A DNA stretch of 64,000 nt from Vombatus ursinus (Eukaryota > Chordata > Mammalia > Diprotodontia > Vombatidae), in contig NW_020949602.1 of NCBI RefSeq assembly GCF_900497805.2, positions 62,001-126,000 on the forward strand, given 5' to 3'. This document shows positions 10,435 through 20,995 of the stretch, piece after piece. The notes beneath the pieces are model-generated. The model worked only from the letters and a program-made list of their open reading frames with translations, was not told where the DNA came from and did no database searches. Both the position numbers and the translations under genes were made by a program. How positions within the stretch are numbered: position 1 is the first letter of the stretch; each line of letters opens with the position of its first letter.

Positions 10435-10775
10435 TGTGCAAAAACTTTTCAGTTTAATGTAATCAAAGTCATCCATTATGCATTTCATAATGTCCTCTAT
10501 CTCCTGTTTGGTCATGAATTCTTCTGTTCTCCATAAATCTGATAGGTAAACTATTCCTTGCTCTCCCAGTTTGCTTATAGTATTAGTCTTTATATCTAAA
10601 CCATGAACCCATTTTGACTTTATTTTGGTATATGGTGTGAGATTTTGATCTATGCCTAGTTTCTGCCATACTCTTTTCCAGTTTTCACAGCAGTTTTTGT
10701 CAAAGAGTGAGTTCTTAACCCAGAAGCTGGGGTCTTTGGGTTTATCAAATAATAGATTACTATAGTCTTTGACTA
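10435..10775 (-). mobile_element. LINE-1 ORF2 fragment
   Basis: A minus-strand frame through this segment (about 10408-10782) has no stop and reads like the L1 ORF2 region C-terminal to the reverse transcriptase: SLFDKNCCENWKRVWQKLG, NLTPYTKIKSKWVHGLDIK and DYIKLKSFCT parallel human ORF2p (LTPYTKINSRWIKDLN, WDLIKLKSFCT). It has no poly-A or 3' end, yet is bracketed by 15-bp direct repeats GCAACAAGCATTATT at 10420-10434 and 10776-10790. Confidence 0.88.
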
Positions 10776-10790
10776 GCAACAAGCATTATT

Positions 10791-10950
10791 ATTATTATTT
10801 TTTTTTTATTTTTAGGCAATTGGGGTTAAGTGACTTGCCCAGGGTCACACAGCTAGTAAGTGTCAAGTGTTTGATCTGAGGCCGGAGTTGAACTCAGGTC
10901 CTCCTGACTTCAGGGCTGGTGCTCAATCCACTGCGCCACCTAGCTGCCCC
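10791..10950 (-). repeat. marsupial CORE-SINE with poly-T
   Basis: Poly-T/TTA stretch at 10791-10813 (the poly-A of the element), then GTGACTTGCCCAGGGTCACA to CGCCACCTAGCTGCCCC. Flanked right by CAACAGCATTATT (10952-10964), a third copy of the target sequence seen at 10420 and 10776. Confidence 0.93.
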
Positions 10951-11104
10951 ACAACAGCATTATTAAAGGCCCACTGAGCGGAGCAGCACTGGTGCGAGGT
11001 GGTGACGGAGGTGTCAAGTTTAGATAGGCTATTCCTTGTTTTTGTAGAGGAGGGGGGCTGTGGGTGCTGAGCACTGCCTATACTGTCAGACTCAAATGAT
11101 GTGG

Positions 11105-11245
11105 TGATTAATAGCTAATAATAACTAGCATTCATACAGCTAGTACTATGTGCCAGGTACTGTGCCTTTAAGTACAATGATCAACAACTCCCTCATTTTT
11201 TTACAGATGGGGAAATTAAGGCACAGAGAGATTAAGAGACTTTGG
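11105..11245 (-). repeat. MIR-like CORE-SINE
   Basis: TAATAACTAGCATTCATACA, ACTATGTGCCAGGTACTGTG and CAGATGGGGAAATTAAGGCA. Confidence 0.8.
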
Positions 11246-11324
11246 ATCATAGGAATCACAGATCTAGAGGTAGCAAGGTCGTCAAAGGTCATCTAGTCTA
11301 ACTGCTGCCTTTTACAGATAAGGC

Positions 11325-11520
11325 GGTTAGGTGGTGCAATGGATAGAGCACTAGACTTGGAGCCAGGAAGACCTGAATTCAAATCTGGCCTCAGACGCTT
11401 AGGAGCTGGGTGACTTTGGGCAAGTCACTTAACCTCTGTTTGCCTCAGTGTTTTCACGTGTAAAATTTCAGGGGTTTAGATTAGGTCCCTTCCTGATCTA
11501 AATCTACAGGCACTTAATAA
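11325..11520 (+). repeat. CORE-SINE splitting an older SINE
   Basis: GGTTAGGTGGTGCAATGGAT head, GACCTGAATTCAAATCTGGC, GGGCAAGTCACTTAACCTCT core. The antisense element at 11250-11324 resumes at about 11545-11640 (AAGGTCACACAGGCAATAAG), so this copy inserted into it. Confidence 0.88.
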
Positions 11521-11649
11521 GTATTTACTGATCAAATGATTGAATGAAAGGTCCAAGGTCACACAGGCAATAAGCACCAGGGGTAGGATTTGAACCCAGA
11601 GCAGATCCTTCTAAAACCAGTGCTCTCCCCTCCATAATGTAGGTTGTCT

Positions 11650-11735
11650 CCCTGATTAGAATGTAAGCCCATGGTGTTTTTTTTTCTTTCTTTGTATCCC
11701 ACATAGTAATAAATGCTGACCACCTGACAATGGAT
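11650..11735 (+). repeat. L2-type 3' tail
   Basis: TAGAATGTAAGCCCATGGTG then TTTGTATCCCACATAGTAAT. Confidence 0.6.
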
Positions 11736-11739
11736 GGTG

Positions 11740-12505
11740 GACTGAAAATGAAAGTAATATAAAAACCAAAAAGCACCAATAAAAATTTATTTTAAGTTTT
11801 ACACATTTTTGAAAAGAGACTTGAGCCCTGTCCTTGAGCATCTCAGGGTTAGTGGAATCTACCGAATGAAAGAGCACTGGGACACCCCCCCCCATGCCTT
11901 TTAACAGCTCCCATCCCCACCCATCCTGCAGGACCATGCCACGAGGCTTCTTCAATCCCAGGTCCCAGTTCTGCCCTGCGGTCCCTAGTCCTGATCCTGC
12001 CCAGGCACCACCGCCCACTTGCCCTCCCAATGCCCTTACATAAATAGGTCAGCTGCCAGACAACAGCTGCCTCTATGTCTGGGCCCAGCGGAATGTTAAC
12101 CCTGATCTCCTTGGCCCTCAAGAACGTTATATAATCGCCCTGAGCTGATGATATCATAATCCGGTCCCATGGCAACCAGGGAGCTTGAACAAAGGAGCCC
12201 AGCTTCCACCCCCAAGCTGGACGGAGGAAATCCGATTCGTCGGGCCCTGTCCAAAATGGAGAGGTGGCCGATCTGAGGAAGAAAGGCCCAGGCTGGGGGA
12301 GGCTGGTCCAGGCTCTGCCTTCAACGTGCTCCCTGACCTTGGGCAGGTCATTTCCTTTCTTGGGGGTGGGGTGATAGGGACTTAGTTATCTCTACTGGGA
12401 AATGGGGATAATGGTATCCCTTTTCCTGGAAAATGGGGGCCACTCTGCTTGTCTCAAAGTGATCTAGAGAGCATGAGGTCGGGGTGGAGGTCATAATCCT
12501 AGATG
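11740..12505. other. mostly single-copy sequence with an RFX-like site
   Basis: An AT-rich start (11740-11820) of unclear origin, then GC-rich sequence. GGTCCCATGGCAAC at 12163-12176 matches 12 of 14 bases of the palindromic X-box recognised by RFX proteins. Confidence 0.3.
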
Positions 12506-12514
12506 TTGAGGAGA

Positions 12515-12735
12515 AGTGCCTACCACCAGGTCCTAGCCTTTCATATTACAGTCGAGGAAACTGAGGCCCAGAGAGTGACTTACCCAAGGTCACACATTTA
12601 GTCCATAACAGAGCCAAAGTCACTGGAACATAGATGGAGACCTAAAAAGGACCTCAGAGGCCACTGAATTCAAATGCTTCATTTTACAAATGAGGAAACT
12701 GAGGCCAGGGAGATTAAGTGCCTGCCTGGGATATA
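12515..12735 (-). repeat. two MIR-like SINE fragments in tandem
   Basis: Two antisense cores follow each other: CGAGGAAACTGAGGCCCAGA at about 12553 and ATGAGGAAACTGAGGCCAGG at about 12690. Confidence 0.8.
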
Positions 12736-12769
12736 CCCCCTCTTTACTCCCACTTCCTAGAGTCCTTCT

Positions 12770-13075
12770 CTTCCTTTAAGATGCTGTTTATGCATCAGTA
12801 GTAGAAGCGGAGGAGGGAGAACATTCCAGGCATTGGAGAGACCCAGAGAAAACACCCAGAGCCAGGAGATAGAGGGTCTTGTTTGTGGGACAGCCAGGAG
12901 GCCGGTGTCCCTAGATCCAAAAGCACAGGTCAGGGAGTAAGGCAGGAGGGAACTAGGTGAGAAAAGGCTTTGAAGGCCAAGCCAAGGATGTCGTACCTGA
13001 TCCTGGAGGCAATAGGGAGCCACTACAGTTTGCTAAGTAGGGGTGACATGGTCGGACCCAAACTAACAAGGGTCA
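12770..13075 (-). repeat. L2 LINE fragment
   Basis: Antisense L2: GAACATTCCAGGCATTGGAG, AGACCCAGAGAAAACACCCA, AATAGGGAGCCACTACAG and GGGGTGACATGGTCGGAC, in the order of the L2 C-terminal ORF reversed. Confidence 0.7.
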
Positions 13076-13079
13076 ACAT

Positions 13080-13250
13080 TTTGTTCTTTATGCTTCCTAG
13101 TTGTGTGACCTTGGACGAGTTGTTTTACGTCTCTAAGAGCCATGTTACTAGACCTTAATATGTAGTCAAATTACCTACCTCATCAGGATGCCACCAGGAC
13201 AAGGTCTCATAAACTACAGAGTGGTACAGGAACATGAATTGTTATTAATA
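13080..13250 (+). repeat. CORE-SINE fragment
   Basis: TAGTTGTGTGACCTTGGACG core, then ACCTACCTCATCAGGATGCC. Confidence 0.65.
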
Positions 13251-13411
13251 AAATGAATGGGAAAGTGTTCTGTAAACTGTAGAGTGTTCTAATGAGTCAA
13301 ATGGGTTCTTATTATCAGGGAAGTGGCTCTGGGCCTCAGTTTCCTGCCCTGTAAAATGGGAGAAGTCACTGTAAGGCACATATCCTAAGGAGGCCAAAAA
13401 CCAGAAGGATC

Positions 13412-13775
13412 CCACATACTCCAAACTATTTACAGCAGCATTTTTTTGTGGTAGCAAAGACCTAGAAACAAAGTAGATGCCCATCCATTAGGGCATGGTT
13501 GAACAAGGTTTGCTGTGTGAATGTTATGGCTTTATTTTTGTGCTGTAAGAAACGATAACTATGAAGAATTCAGAGAAGCATGGGAAGACTTACACGGATG
13601 CAGAGTGAAGTCGGCAGAACCAGGAAAACAACATATACAGTAACTACAACAGGGTAAAGGAAACTGTAATTATAACAACCAAGCATTGCTTGGGAGAACA
13701 GATCAATGAAGCAAGCACACCTTCCTTGTTTTCATGGAGAGGAGAACCACTATGGGCACTGAGAGCCACCTGGCC
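13412..13775 (+). mobile_element. LINE-1 3' end fragment
   Basis: Reads like the end of marsupial L1 ORF2: TTTACAGCAGCATTTTTTTG, GCCCATCCATTAGGGCATGG, GTGCTGTAAGAAACGATAAC, GAAGTCGGCAGAACCAGGAA. Diverged; no intact frame. Confidence 0.8.
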
Positions 13776-13792
13776 TGGTTGCTTGGTGGCTA

Positions 13793-13938
13793 GCTTTTCT
13801 TTTTCTTTTTTCTGCTAGAGGCAATGGGGTTAAGTGACTTGCCCAGGGTCATACAGCTAGTAAGTGTTATATGTCTGAGGCTGGATTTGAACTCAGGTCC
13901 TCCTGACTCCAGGGCCAGTGTTCTATCCACTCTGGCTT
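13793..13938 (-). repeat. CORE-SINE inserted after L1
   Basis: Poly-T-rich left end, GTGACTTGCCCAGGGTCATA, GATTTGAACTCAGGTCCTCC. Short flanking repeat GCTTTTCT on both sides. Confidence 0.85.
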
Positions 13939-13939
13939 T

Positions 13940-14025
13940 TCTTAATGGTCTTTCTTTGTATCCCCCAGTTCCTGGCACATAGTAAACCACTAAAAATTGC
14001 TTGTTAATTGATTAATTGAGAAGGG
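13940..14025 (+). repeat. L2-type 3' tail
   Basis: CTTTGTATCCCCCAGTTCCT, GGCACATAGTAAACCACTAA. Confidence 0.65.
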
Positions 14026-14304
14026 TGTTCACTGGGTAAGGGTGGGGTCACAGACAACACCAAAAAAAGACACCAATAAAACTTTAAAAAATTACAATTG
14101 GGTTCTGAACTCTCTTCTAGTTCCACAACTTATTAGCTGATTGAGGGTCTCAGGCCCTGAGCCATGAGAAGGATTGGGACCAGAAAAGTCCTTTGATGCA
14201 AGGGGCTGGAAGCAGAGACTCCCAGCATCTGGGCTAACATGGAAAACTCCGGATGGTCCATATGCATGGAATGCAAGCTTGTCTGTATGTGGTTTGGTTT
14301 TGCT

Positions 14305-14404
14305 GGTGTAAAGTAAATGGAACCCGGTACAGTCTGTCACATGCAAAGTTTGTTTACGGTGTAAAGTAAATTGGACCCAGTACAGTCTGTCATGTGCAAA
14401 GTTT
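14305..14404. repeat. 53-bp direct duplication
   Basis: GGTGTAAAGTAAATGG... to ...GCAAAGTTT occurs at 14305 and again at 14358, with only a few differences. Two copies only. Confidence 0.9.
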
Positions 14405-14594
14405 TAAAACTCCTAAAGAAAGGCAAGTGGGGCAGGAAGTCTGGGCAGGGGCACAGAGGTCCCCAAGAGGCTTTCCAACAGCCACCAGTCATGCGCAGGC
14501 CAACTACGGGATGAGAGAGGGGCTGTGACCCATGGTGGGGGGGAGGGCCCTCACTGAAGAAACTGATGGTGATGAAAATACAACAGCTGGGCAC

Positions 14595-14800
14595 TGTCCT
14601 AGGGTACTTCCTATCCACCCTTTATCAGATTTGGTCCTCCCAGAAGCCTGGGATGGAGGAGCTGTTCCCACTTTATAAATGAGTAAGCCCAGGCTCAGAA
14701 AGCTGAGGGGTACACAGCAAGTGCCTGCCACAAGTGCGATCGGAACCCAGGTCTTCCTGATTTCAGCTCTAGCACTCTACCCTCTACGCCCACTGCCTCG
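14595..14800 (-). repeat. MIR-like CORE-SINE
   Basis: CTTTATAAATGAGTAAGCCC, CACAGCAAGTGCCTGCCACA and CTCTACGCCCACTGCCTCG. Confidence 0.65.
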
Positions 14801-14989
14801 TATTTGATGTCTGCCCCTCTCCCTCTCTCAGTGGGATGAGCCCCAGGGATCATCCTGAATCCTCCCCCACCACAGCCCTGCAGGGGAATGTTCTGAGCTA
14901 CAGACACCTTGATTTACCTGCCAGGACGAATAGCTCTTTCACCTGCTCCCCTTCTCCTGAGCAGGGAGGCCCCTTCCAACCACCTCATG

Positions 14990-15115
14990 TCAGAGCCAGG
15001 CGGGACCTCGGACACCATTTATGACTCTCTCTTTTTACAGGAAAAGAGAAAAGGGAAGAGATTTGCCCAAGGTCACACAGCAAATTCACAGCAGAGCTGG
15101 GAATAAATAGCACAC
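14990..15115 (-). repeat. SINE fragment with tail-unit start
   Basis: TGTCAGAGCCAGGCGGGACC is one copy of the 33-bp array unit. It is followed by TTTTTACAGGAAAAGAGAAA and CAAGGTCACACAGCAAATTC. Confidence 0.7.
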
Positions 15116-15286
15116 CAAACTCTCCCGAGTCCTGGATCTGCTCTCAAGCACAGCTCCAAAGGACAGGGAATTCTAGAGAGATCGACAAGAATCATCAAGT
15201 CACAGATCACAGATCTGGACCAAGAAAGAGCTCTGAGGCAAGTGCCCCGCACCTGGAGAGGAGGTGTGCAGAGACTGCCTCCAAAG

Positions 15287-15472
15287 CCTCCCCCAGCTCC
15301 GCCATTCCACATTCCAAGGTCTGTCCCGGCTCTGAGGCACCCCCCTCCAGCTCTGACATTCTCTGTTCTAAGGCCCTCTCCAACAATGACTTGCTAATAT
15401 TCTATATTCTAACATTGTTCCAAGGTCTCTCCTGGCCCTGACATTCTCGGATTCTGCAATTCCACGACTATT
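15287..15472 (-). repeat. 33-bp tandem array C (diverged)
   Basis: Reverse-orientation units: CCAGCTCTGACATTCTCTGT + TCTAAGGCCCTC and neighbours, with one unit degenerated around 15380-15420. Confidence 0.75.
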
Positions 15473-15743
15473 GCTTCCCCTCTGTGAGTGTCTGCCAGAC
15501 CCCTCCGCGTTACCAAGACAACCCTAGCCAGCAGAATTCCAATTACCTTTGGGGGGGCTCCGATCTAGCCCACTCCCCTGCTCGCTGCCTGGGCAGGCAC
15601 ATTCAGATGCCTGTCCAAGAAAGGACGCGACTATTAAACCATCACCCCAGTCAATGGGGACTGTCTGGGGAAATGCCATTTGGGCACGGGAACAAAAAAT
15701 AGGGAGCAGGGAGGTGCTGGGGAAAGGAGACTCATCACAGGCA

Positions 15744-15805
15744 CGTACACACACACACACACACACACGCACATGTGTATATACACACATACACACACAC
15801 ACACA
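15744..15805. repeat. (CA)n microsatellite
   Basis: Two CA runs separated by GCACATGTGTATATACACAC. Confidence 0.95.
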
Positions 15806-16189
15806 GAGGCAGCTAGAGCAGGGAAGTTGCTTTATTCATTCATGCCCAGCCTCCCACCCAGTGACTGGCTCTGTCTGGTCCTGGGGAGCTGGGACAGTAG
15901 GATGATCACCCTTCCCCCTCCCCAGCTCTGTCCCTCTCCTTTCTGAAGCATCTGCCTGGGGCCCCCAAACACCCCGCAAGGCAGTCAGAGTGCAGAGGTT
16001 TAAGCCTCCCAAAGGGCAATTGGTCAGTGCAAGGCAGGGTCAGGCATGGAGCATGGGCAACAGCCTTGGCTTTGGGTCAGAGCTCAAAGGAACTTTAGGG
16101 AGCTTTACATGAAACCCCTCATTCAACACAGGGAGGAAATGACCCCCAGAGGGGAGCAGGCCTCTCCCTCTTCTCTGCCTCCTTTGTTG

Positions 16190-16376
16190 AGAGATGAGGT
16201 CAGGGGCAGCTAGGTGGTGCAGTGAATAAAGCATTGGCCCTGGATTCAGGAGGACCTGAGTTCAAATCCGGCTTCAGACACACAACACTTACTAGCTGTG
16301 TGACCCAGGGCAAGTCACTTAATCCCACTGCCTAGCCAAAAAAAAAAGAAAAAGAAAAAAAGAGAGATTAGGTCAG
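16190..16376 (+). repeat. young-looking CORE-SINE with target-site duplication
   Basis: Element 16204-16362: GGGCAGCTAGGTGGTGCAGT head, ACTAGCTGTGTGACCCAGGG core and an A-rich tail. Flanked by AGAGATGAGGTCAG (16190-16203) and AGAGATTAGGTCAG (16363-16376). Confidence 0.93.
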
Positions 16377-16464
16377 AGGCCACAATCTCACTTGTCAGTG
16401 CCAGGTCAAGTCCACACACTAGATCCATCTAGATGATCACAAAGGGTCCAGGGATCACTGTTCT

Positions 16465-16890
16465 CATAGATTTTGAGCTGGAAGGGCCTTGAGAAGCCAT
16501 CTAGTGCAACCTCATTGGACAGTATTAATACTACTGCTAACAATAACTAGTATTTATTAAGCACTTACTATGTTCTAGGCACTGTGCTAAGTACTTTACA
16601 AATACAATCTCATCTCATCACAACATCCTCACAACAACCTGGGAGGTGGGTGCTATTATCATCCCCATTTTACAGTAGAAGAAACTGAGGCAAACAGGGT
16701 GAACAACTTGCCCAGGGTCACAAAGACAGAAAGTGTCTGAGGCTGGATCTGAACTCAGGTCTTTCTGACTCCACGTCACTGCTCTATCCACTGTACAAGG
16801 TCGCTGCCTCTAGCAGCAGACGCTGAGGCCCAGAAATGGCCAGTGAGCTGCCCAAGCTCACACAGGCATTAAGCAGCAGAGTTGGGTGGC
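16465..16890 (-). repeat. nested CORE-SINEs
   Basis: A full antisense copy at about 16530-16812 (TAGTATTTATTAAGCACTTA to CTCTATCCACTGTACAAGGT) lies inside another antisense element seen as 16465-16525 (AGCTGGAAGGGCCTTGAGAA) and 16815-16890 (GCTGAGGCCCAGAAATGGCC). Confidence 0.85.
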
Positions 16891-17234
16891 ACGTTAGGGG
16901 CCTAGGTCACCCCCTCTGAAAGACTAAAGAAAGTGGACTGAGGACAAATGTGAGGACAGTGTGCAACTCGTCTATGCTGAAGACATGCATTCGTCTCTCA
17001 ATCTGAAGATTTCCCAGATTAGGAGTCACATGGAACCCTAAGGGAGGAACATCTCTATGGTGTCCAGGTACACAACGTCATTCATTTAACACCAATTTCA
17101 GGTAACTGGTGTGCGTCCAATCCCCAAAGCAGAAAGGAGGGCACTCTGCAAGATCATCACAACAGGGTCACTGTCTCACAGAGCTTACGGCCACCCCTCA
17201 GTGACCTGCGGGGACAAAATCTCAGGCTAAGGAT

Positions 17235-17445
17235 GGCAGCACGTCATGATAGAGGGCTAGACCTGGGTGAAGTCACACAGGGGACACACGCTGGATCCTT
17301 CCTGGCTGGTGCCTCGTTAGGATGACAAATCACCAATGAACTGTTGATCTGCATTTGGTGGAGGGAGTTTCCACACTGGGAGTTTCTTGCTCCACTCCCC
17401 CAGTGAAATCGCAGGTATAGAACCCGTGGTTCTGCGTATCAAGGC
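17235..17445 (+). repeat. CORE-SINE with MIR3-like tail
   Basis: GAGGGCTAGACCTGGGTGAA and GTGGAGGGAGTTTCCACACT, AGTGAAATCGCAGG. Confidence 0.6.
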
Positions 17446-17479
17446 CTCAGAGTCTTAAGGTCCAGAGAGATCTGGGACA

Positions 17480-17900
17480 GGATGGCTTGAGGAGAGGTGC
17501 ATACATACCCTGCTTTGGTGCTGCGGCAGGGCTGAGAAAACATCTATGCTAATGTCTTTGTCCCGCCAGCCCGGCGGGGGAGAGTTCAGGCCCACCATCA
17601 TTAATCAGTGTGTGACATCTGAGTTTGCCTTCCGCCAGGATCCCCTCAATCCCCTCAAACCCTCCCAACTCAGGAGCAAAAAAAAAAAAAAAAAAAGGAA
17701 GAACACAGGCACCGAGGGAGACGGTCAAGATGTGATGGCCTGGGAAAAAGCCCAAGAACACAGGGGAGCAGGAGGATGGGGGGGCAGCCTGTTTTCTCCA
17801 AAGACCTTTCCAGATCGCCCCTTGCCTTATCCCTTCAGTTTTCTGCCTCTGACCTTCCTTCCTGCTGCCTGTACATCACACTTCACAAAGGCATCAGCCC
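17480..17900. other. single-copy sequence with an isolated poly-A run
   Basis: ATGCTAATGTCTTTG and CATCATTAATCAG lie at 17545-17612. A run of about 19 A at 17679-17697 has no recognisable element attached. Confidence 0.35.
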
Positions 17901-17914
17901 TGACGACAAAAGGG

Positions 17915-18050
17915 AGAGTCGAATCCAACCTGGTCATTTCACAGTGGAGGGAGCTGAGGCCCGCAGAGGTTAAGAACCTGGTCCAAGGTCACATGGGGAG
18001 TTCTCGGCAGGCCCTCTGTCCCTGAAGTTAGGGCTCTTTCCAAGTTGCCA
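17915..18050 (-). repeat. MIR-like SINE
   Basis: GGAGGGAGCTGAGGCCCGCA and CCAAGGTCACATGGGGAGTT. Confidence 0.7.
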
Positions 18051-18384
18051 CCCTGCCTCAAAGAAGAGATGATGGGCAAAGCAAGTCCCAGAATAGAGAG
18101 TGCTTTCCAGAAACCCCGGCCAACATGGCATTTCATCTTTCCTCTAAAATTCCATCTTTCTCCCCCACTCTGAGCCAAAAACATAAAGGAAAAAAGTCAC
18201 TATTTTTATCCCCAGACCTTCCAAATTTCTGGAAGTTCTGTCTCTCTAGGCAAGGAATCAGAATCAAAAATTGGTATTCAGTCTTCCCCGGGCCTCTTGG
18301 TCTTTTTAGTGGACATTGAGGATGGGCGGGTCTTAAAGGAAAATGGCGCCTGGTTTGGTGTATCTTCACCTCTCCTCCAGCCAG

Positions 18385-18670
18385 CCAGCCATCAACAAAC
18401 AAGCAATGACTGAGCACCTACTATGTGTCAGATACAGTACAAGGGCACTGGGGATATAAAGACAGCAGCGAAGCAAATCCTGCCCCCCATGAGCTTACGT
18501 TCCATTGGGGTGGGGAGGGAAGAGTTACAACACAGACACACCATGCAGTAGATAGAAAGTCATTTCAAGAGGGAGAAAACGCTGCCAAGTGGGGGAGCCC
18601 AGCAAGGCTTCCTTGAGGAGGTGGCTCCTGGTCGGCTTTGCAGGGGCAACCCTTTGTGAACCTCAACTTG
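18385..18670 (-). repeat. L2 LINE 3' fragment
   Basis: Starts at the L2 3' end reversed (GACTGAGCACCTACTATGTG, ACTGGGGATATAAAGACAGC, GAGCTTACGTTCCATTGGGG) and continues to CAGCAAGGCTTCCTTGAGGA. Confidence 0.8.
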
Positions 18671-18944
18671 ACTTGAAATAGGGCATCCTGCTATTGAACT
18701 GGGAGCTCTCCTGGTCACCTGGGGCCATGGGATAGAGCCCAGGAAGCCATGTTGCTGAAGCAAGTGTTAAGACCTCTCCCAAGGCTTTGCCTCTCCTCCC
18801 CCCATTCCACACTGACTTTCCTTATAAGAAAAATTCAACAGAACTAATTTTCAGGGCCTACACTTTGGATGGTAGCAAATCCAGCTCCACACATGATGAT
18901 CTAGGCTAGGCATGAACGCCGGCGTCTAAGGGAAATGAGCCAGC

Positions 18945-19070
18945 TGCAGGGTCTTATCTCAAGAATCTTAAGGTTGGGGCGGGTCTCCGAGGCCATCTGG
19001 TCCAGCCATTCCCTGAACCATCGATCTCCTCTACGACATCTCGATAAGATGGCCAACAACACCGAGGACC
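18945..19070 (-). repeat. CR1/L3 fragment
   Basis: TTGGGGCGGGTCTCCGAGGC and CATCTGGTCCAGCC, then CTCTACGACATC. Confidence 0.5.
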
Positions 19071-19424
19071 CTCTGGTGCCCTCCTCAGAAAGGGAGACCC
19101 AGGGTTTCCCACAGTTGGGCCCCAGGCCCCGGCAACCAGTCAGTGAAGCTGGGCCGTCCCAGGGCGCTTCCCAACCTGCGGCCCCAGCTGTCGCCAAGGG
19201 ATGCCTGGGCTCTTCCTTGAGAATGCCAGGCTCCCTGTAGCCGCTCTCCGCTGTACCTCTGGCATGACAAAGGCATCTTCCCTTCCCTGTGATTTGTGGG
19301 AGGGGCACTATTCAGCTCCTGACAGCTCAGGGTGATGGACTGACCCAGCCCCGGTGGCCTCCAGCCCCACAAGGGGTCCCTCCGGCTGGCGCCAGCCAAG
19401 GAATCCGGCAGCATCTTGGGCCTG

Positions 19425-19575
19425 GGGGAAGAGTCAACTTTCAAGTCAGGGCTTGAGCTTTCTCTCTGTCGCTGATTTGCTGTGTGACTTTGAGTAAGTC
19501 CACTCTCCCCTCTGGGCCTCAGTCTGCCCCTCTTTCAAATGATCTCAAAGATTCCTTCCAATCCAGACAGTCAGT
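19425..19575 (+). repeat. CORE-SINE
   Basis: TTTGCTGTGTGACTTTGAGT and CTCTGGGCCTCAGTCTGCCC. Confidence 0.8.
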
Positions 19576-19629
19576 CTGTGGGCCTATGACAACCCCATAT
19601 TCTTGTACCAGAGGTTGTAAAGTCCCCTG

Positions 19630-19750
19630 GTTAATTTGGACCACAGAAGACCAGAGCACGAAGGGGGCCTTGGTGCTGTCTAATCTACATCTCCCATTTT
19701 ACAGATGAGCAAACTAGGCCAGAGAGTTTAAGGGACTTGCCAGTGCATTC
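19630..19750 (-). repeat. SINE fragment
   Basis: CATTTTACAGATGAGCAAAC, preceded by AAGGGGGCCTTGGTGCTGTC. Confidence 0.75.
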
Positions 19751-20014
19751 AGTCAACTTTGATCGTGGGTCCTACATGCAGAGAGCACAGTGCTGGGCAC
19801 CGGGGGGAGATTTGTGGCCGCCTTAGGATAAGCACGCCCTCCGTTACAGAAAGCAGCCCACCCACACGTCCTCATCCTGGGTGATCCCAGTCTGGCTTTT
19901 TCTATGGATGTGACACCTTCTCTGTCCCCATTGGGCCTAGAATCCAGCAGGAGAGAGAGAGGGGTCACGGAGAGAAATACATAAAGTAACACAGATAAGT
20001 GAGGACCAGTATTG

Positions 20015-20195
20015 GACAGTGGTTAGAGGCAGCCTCAGAGCCAGGAAGACCTGGATTTGAATCTCACCTCCAATTCATACTGGCTATGGGACCCTGGGCA
20101 AGTCACTTGGCTCCTCTGGCTCTCAGTTTCCCCATCTGTAAAATGAGGGGGTTGGATGGACTGGATGGTTATGACTCCAGACTCTAGGACCCTCC
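20015..20195 (+). repeat. CORE-SINE with CR1-like 3' tail
   Basis: AGCCAGGAAGACCTGGATTT, GGGCAAGTCACTTGGCTCCT, TTGGATGGACTGGATGGTTA, ending in a short CR1-like tail. Confidence 0.85.
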
Positions 20196-20599
20196 AACAG
20201 CCAAGACCCGAGCTGTGGTCTCCTTCATGCCCATCCAATGCCCCTTTGAAGGATTAAGTTTGTCAAGGTAGGACCCACCCCTTCCCAGGGCTGCTCTAAG
20301 CAGCCTTCTCCATTGGCAGGGGAGCGGAGGAGCGGTGGTTTTTCATTCTGCTTTCTCGTCCTTGCAATCCTCAAGAGGAGAAACCCCAGTTTCAGCAAGA
20401 TTAGAGAAGCTTCAGCTGGGGAGGCAGGGCCCCCCACTGCTCAAGCTTGTGGTAGGCCTTGGTATTTATCTGCCAGGCCAGCAGCTCCCCGATGGATAAG
20501 CAGCCTTCTGCTAGCACAGAGAGGGCTAAATTTAAACAGAGGTTGGCACCTGCCCCGGGGCTCCTGTGTGAGATCCACAGCCAGGGACGGCCAAGTCGG

Positions 20600-20745
20600 G
20601 AGGACGCTGTGCCCTTACGGCCAGCTGGGGGACCTCAGCCAAGCTCCTACCCTTTCTGAGCCTTAGAATCATCATCTAGGAAATAAGAGGGGAGGGGCAG
20701 GAGGACCAGATGACCTCTAAGGTCCCCTTCTACTCCGACACTCAG
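20600..20745 (+). repeat. CORE-SINE 3' half with CR1-like tail
   Basis: GGGACCTCAGCCAAGCTCCT and CCAGATGACCTCTAAGGTCC. The tail is the single-copy form of the 33-bp array unit. Confidence 0.75.
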
Positions 20746-20849
20746 AGAGCCTCTGATTTGTCTCTTCAGCATCCCAGGAAGCCCCCGAGGCTGCAGGGGG
20801 AGAGGGAGAAAGATGGGCTCAGGGAGGAGGCCCGTGGAGCTGCTAGCTC

Positions 20850-20995
20850 AGGGGAGAAATGTATTTTCTTAATAAGAGGGTGTCTCCATCTATTATTCAT
20901 TCTTGCCCACTCTCGACTCACTTCTTCAGGGAATGGCTGCCTCGGCCAGATTAATTGGCTGGAATCATTTGCATTTTCTGTTCCTACACACTGAG
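20850..20995. other. single-copy AT-rich island with octamer
   Basis: CTTAATAAGAG, TCTATTATTCATTC, GATTAATTGG (20949-20958) and an exact ATTTGCAT (20967-20974) in GC-rich surroundings. Candidate conserved element; inference only. Confidence 0.25.
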
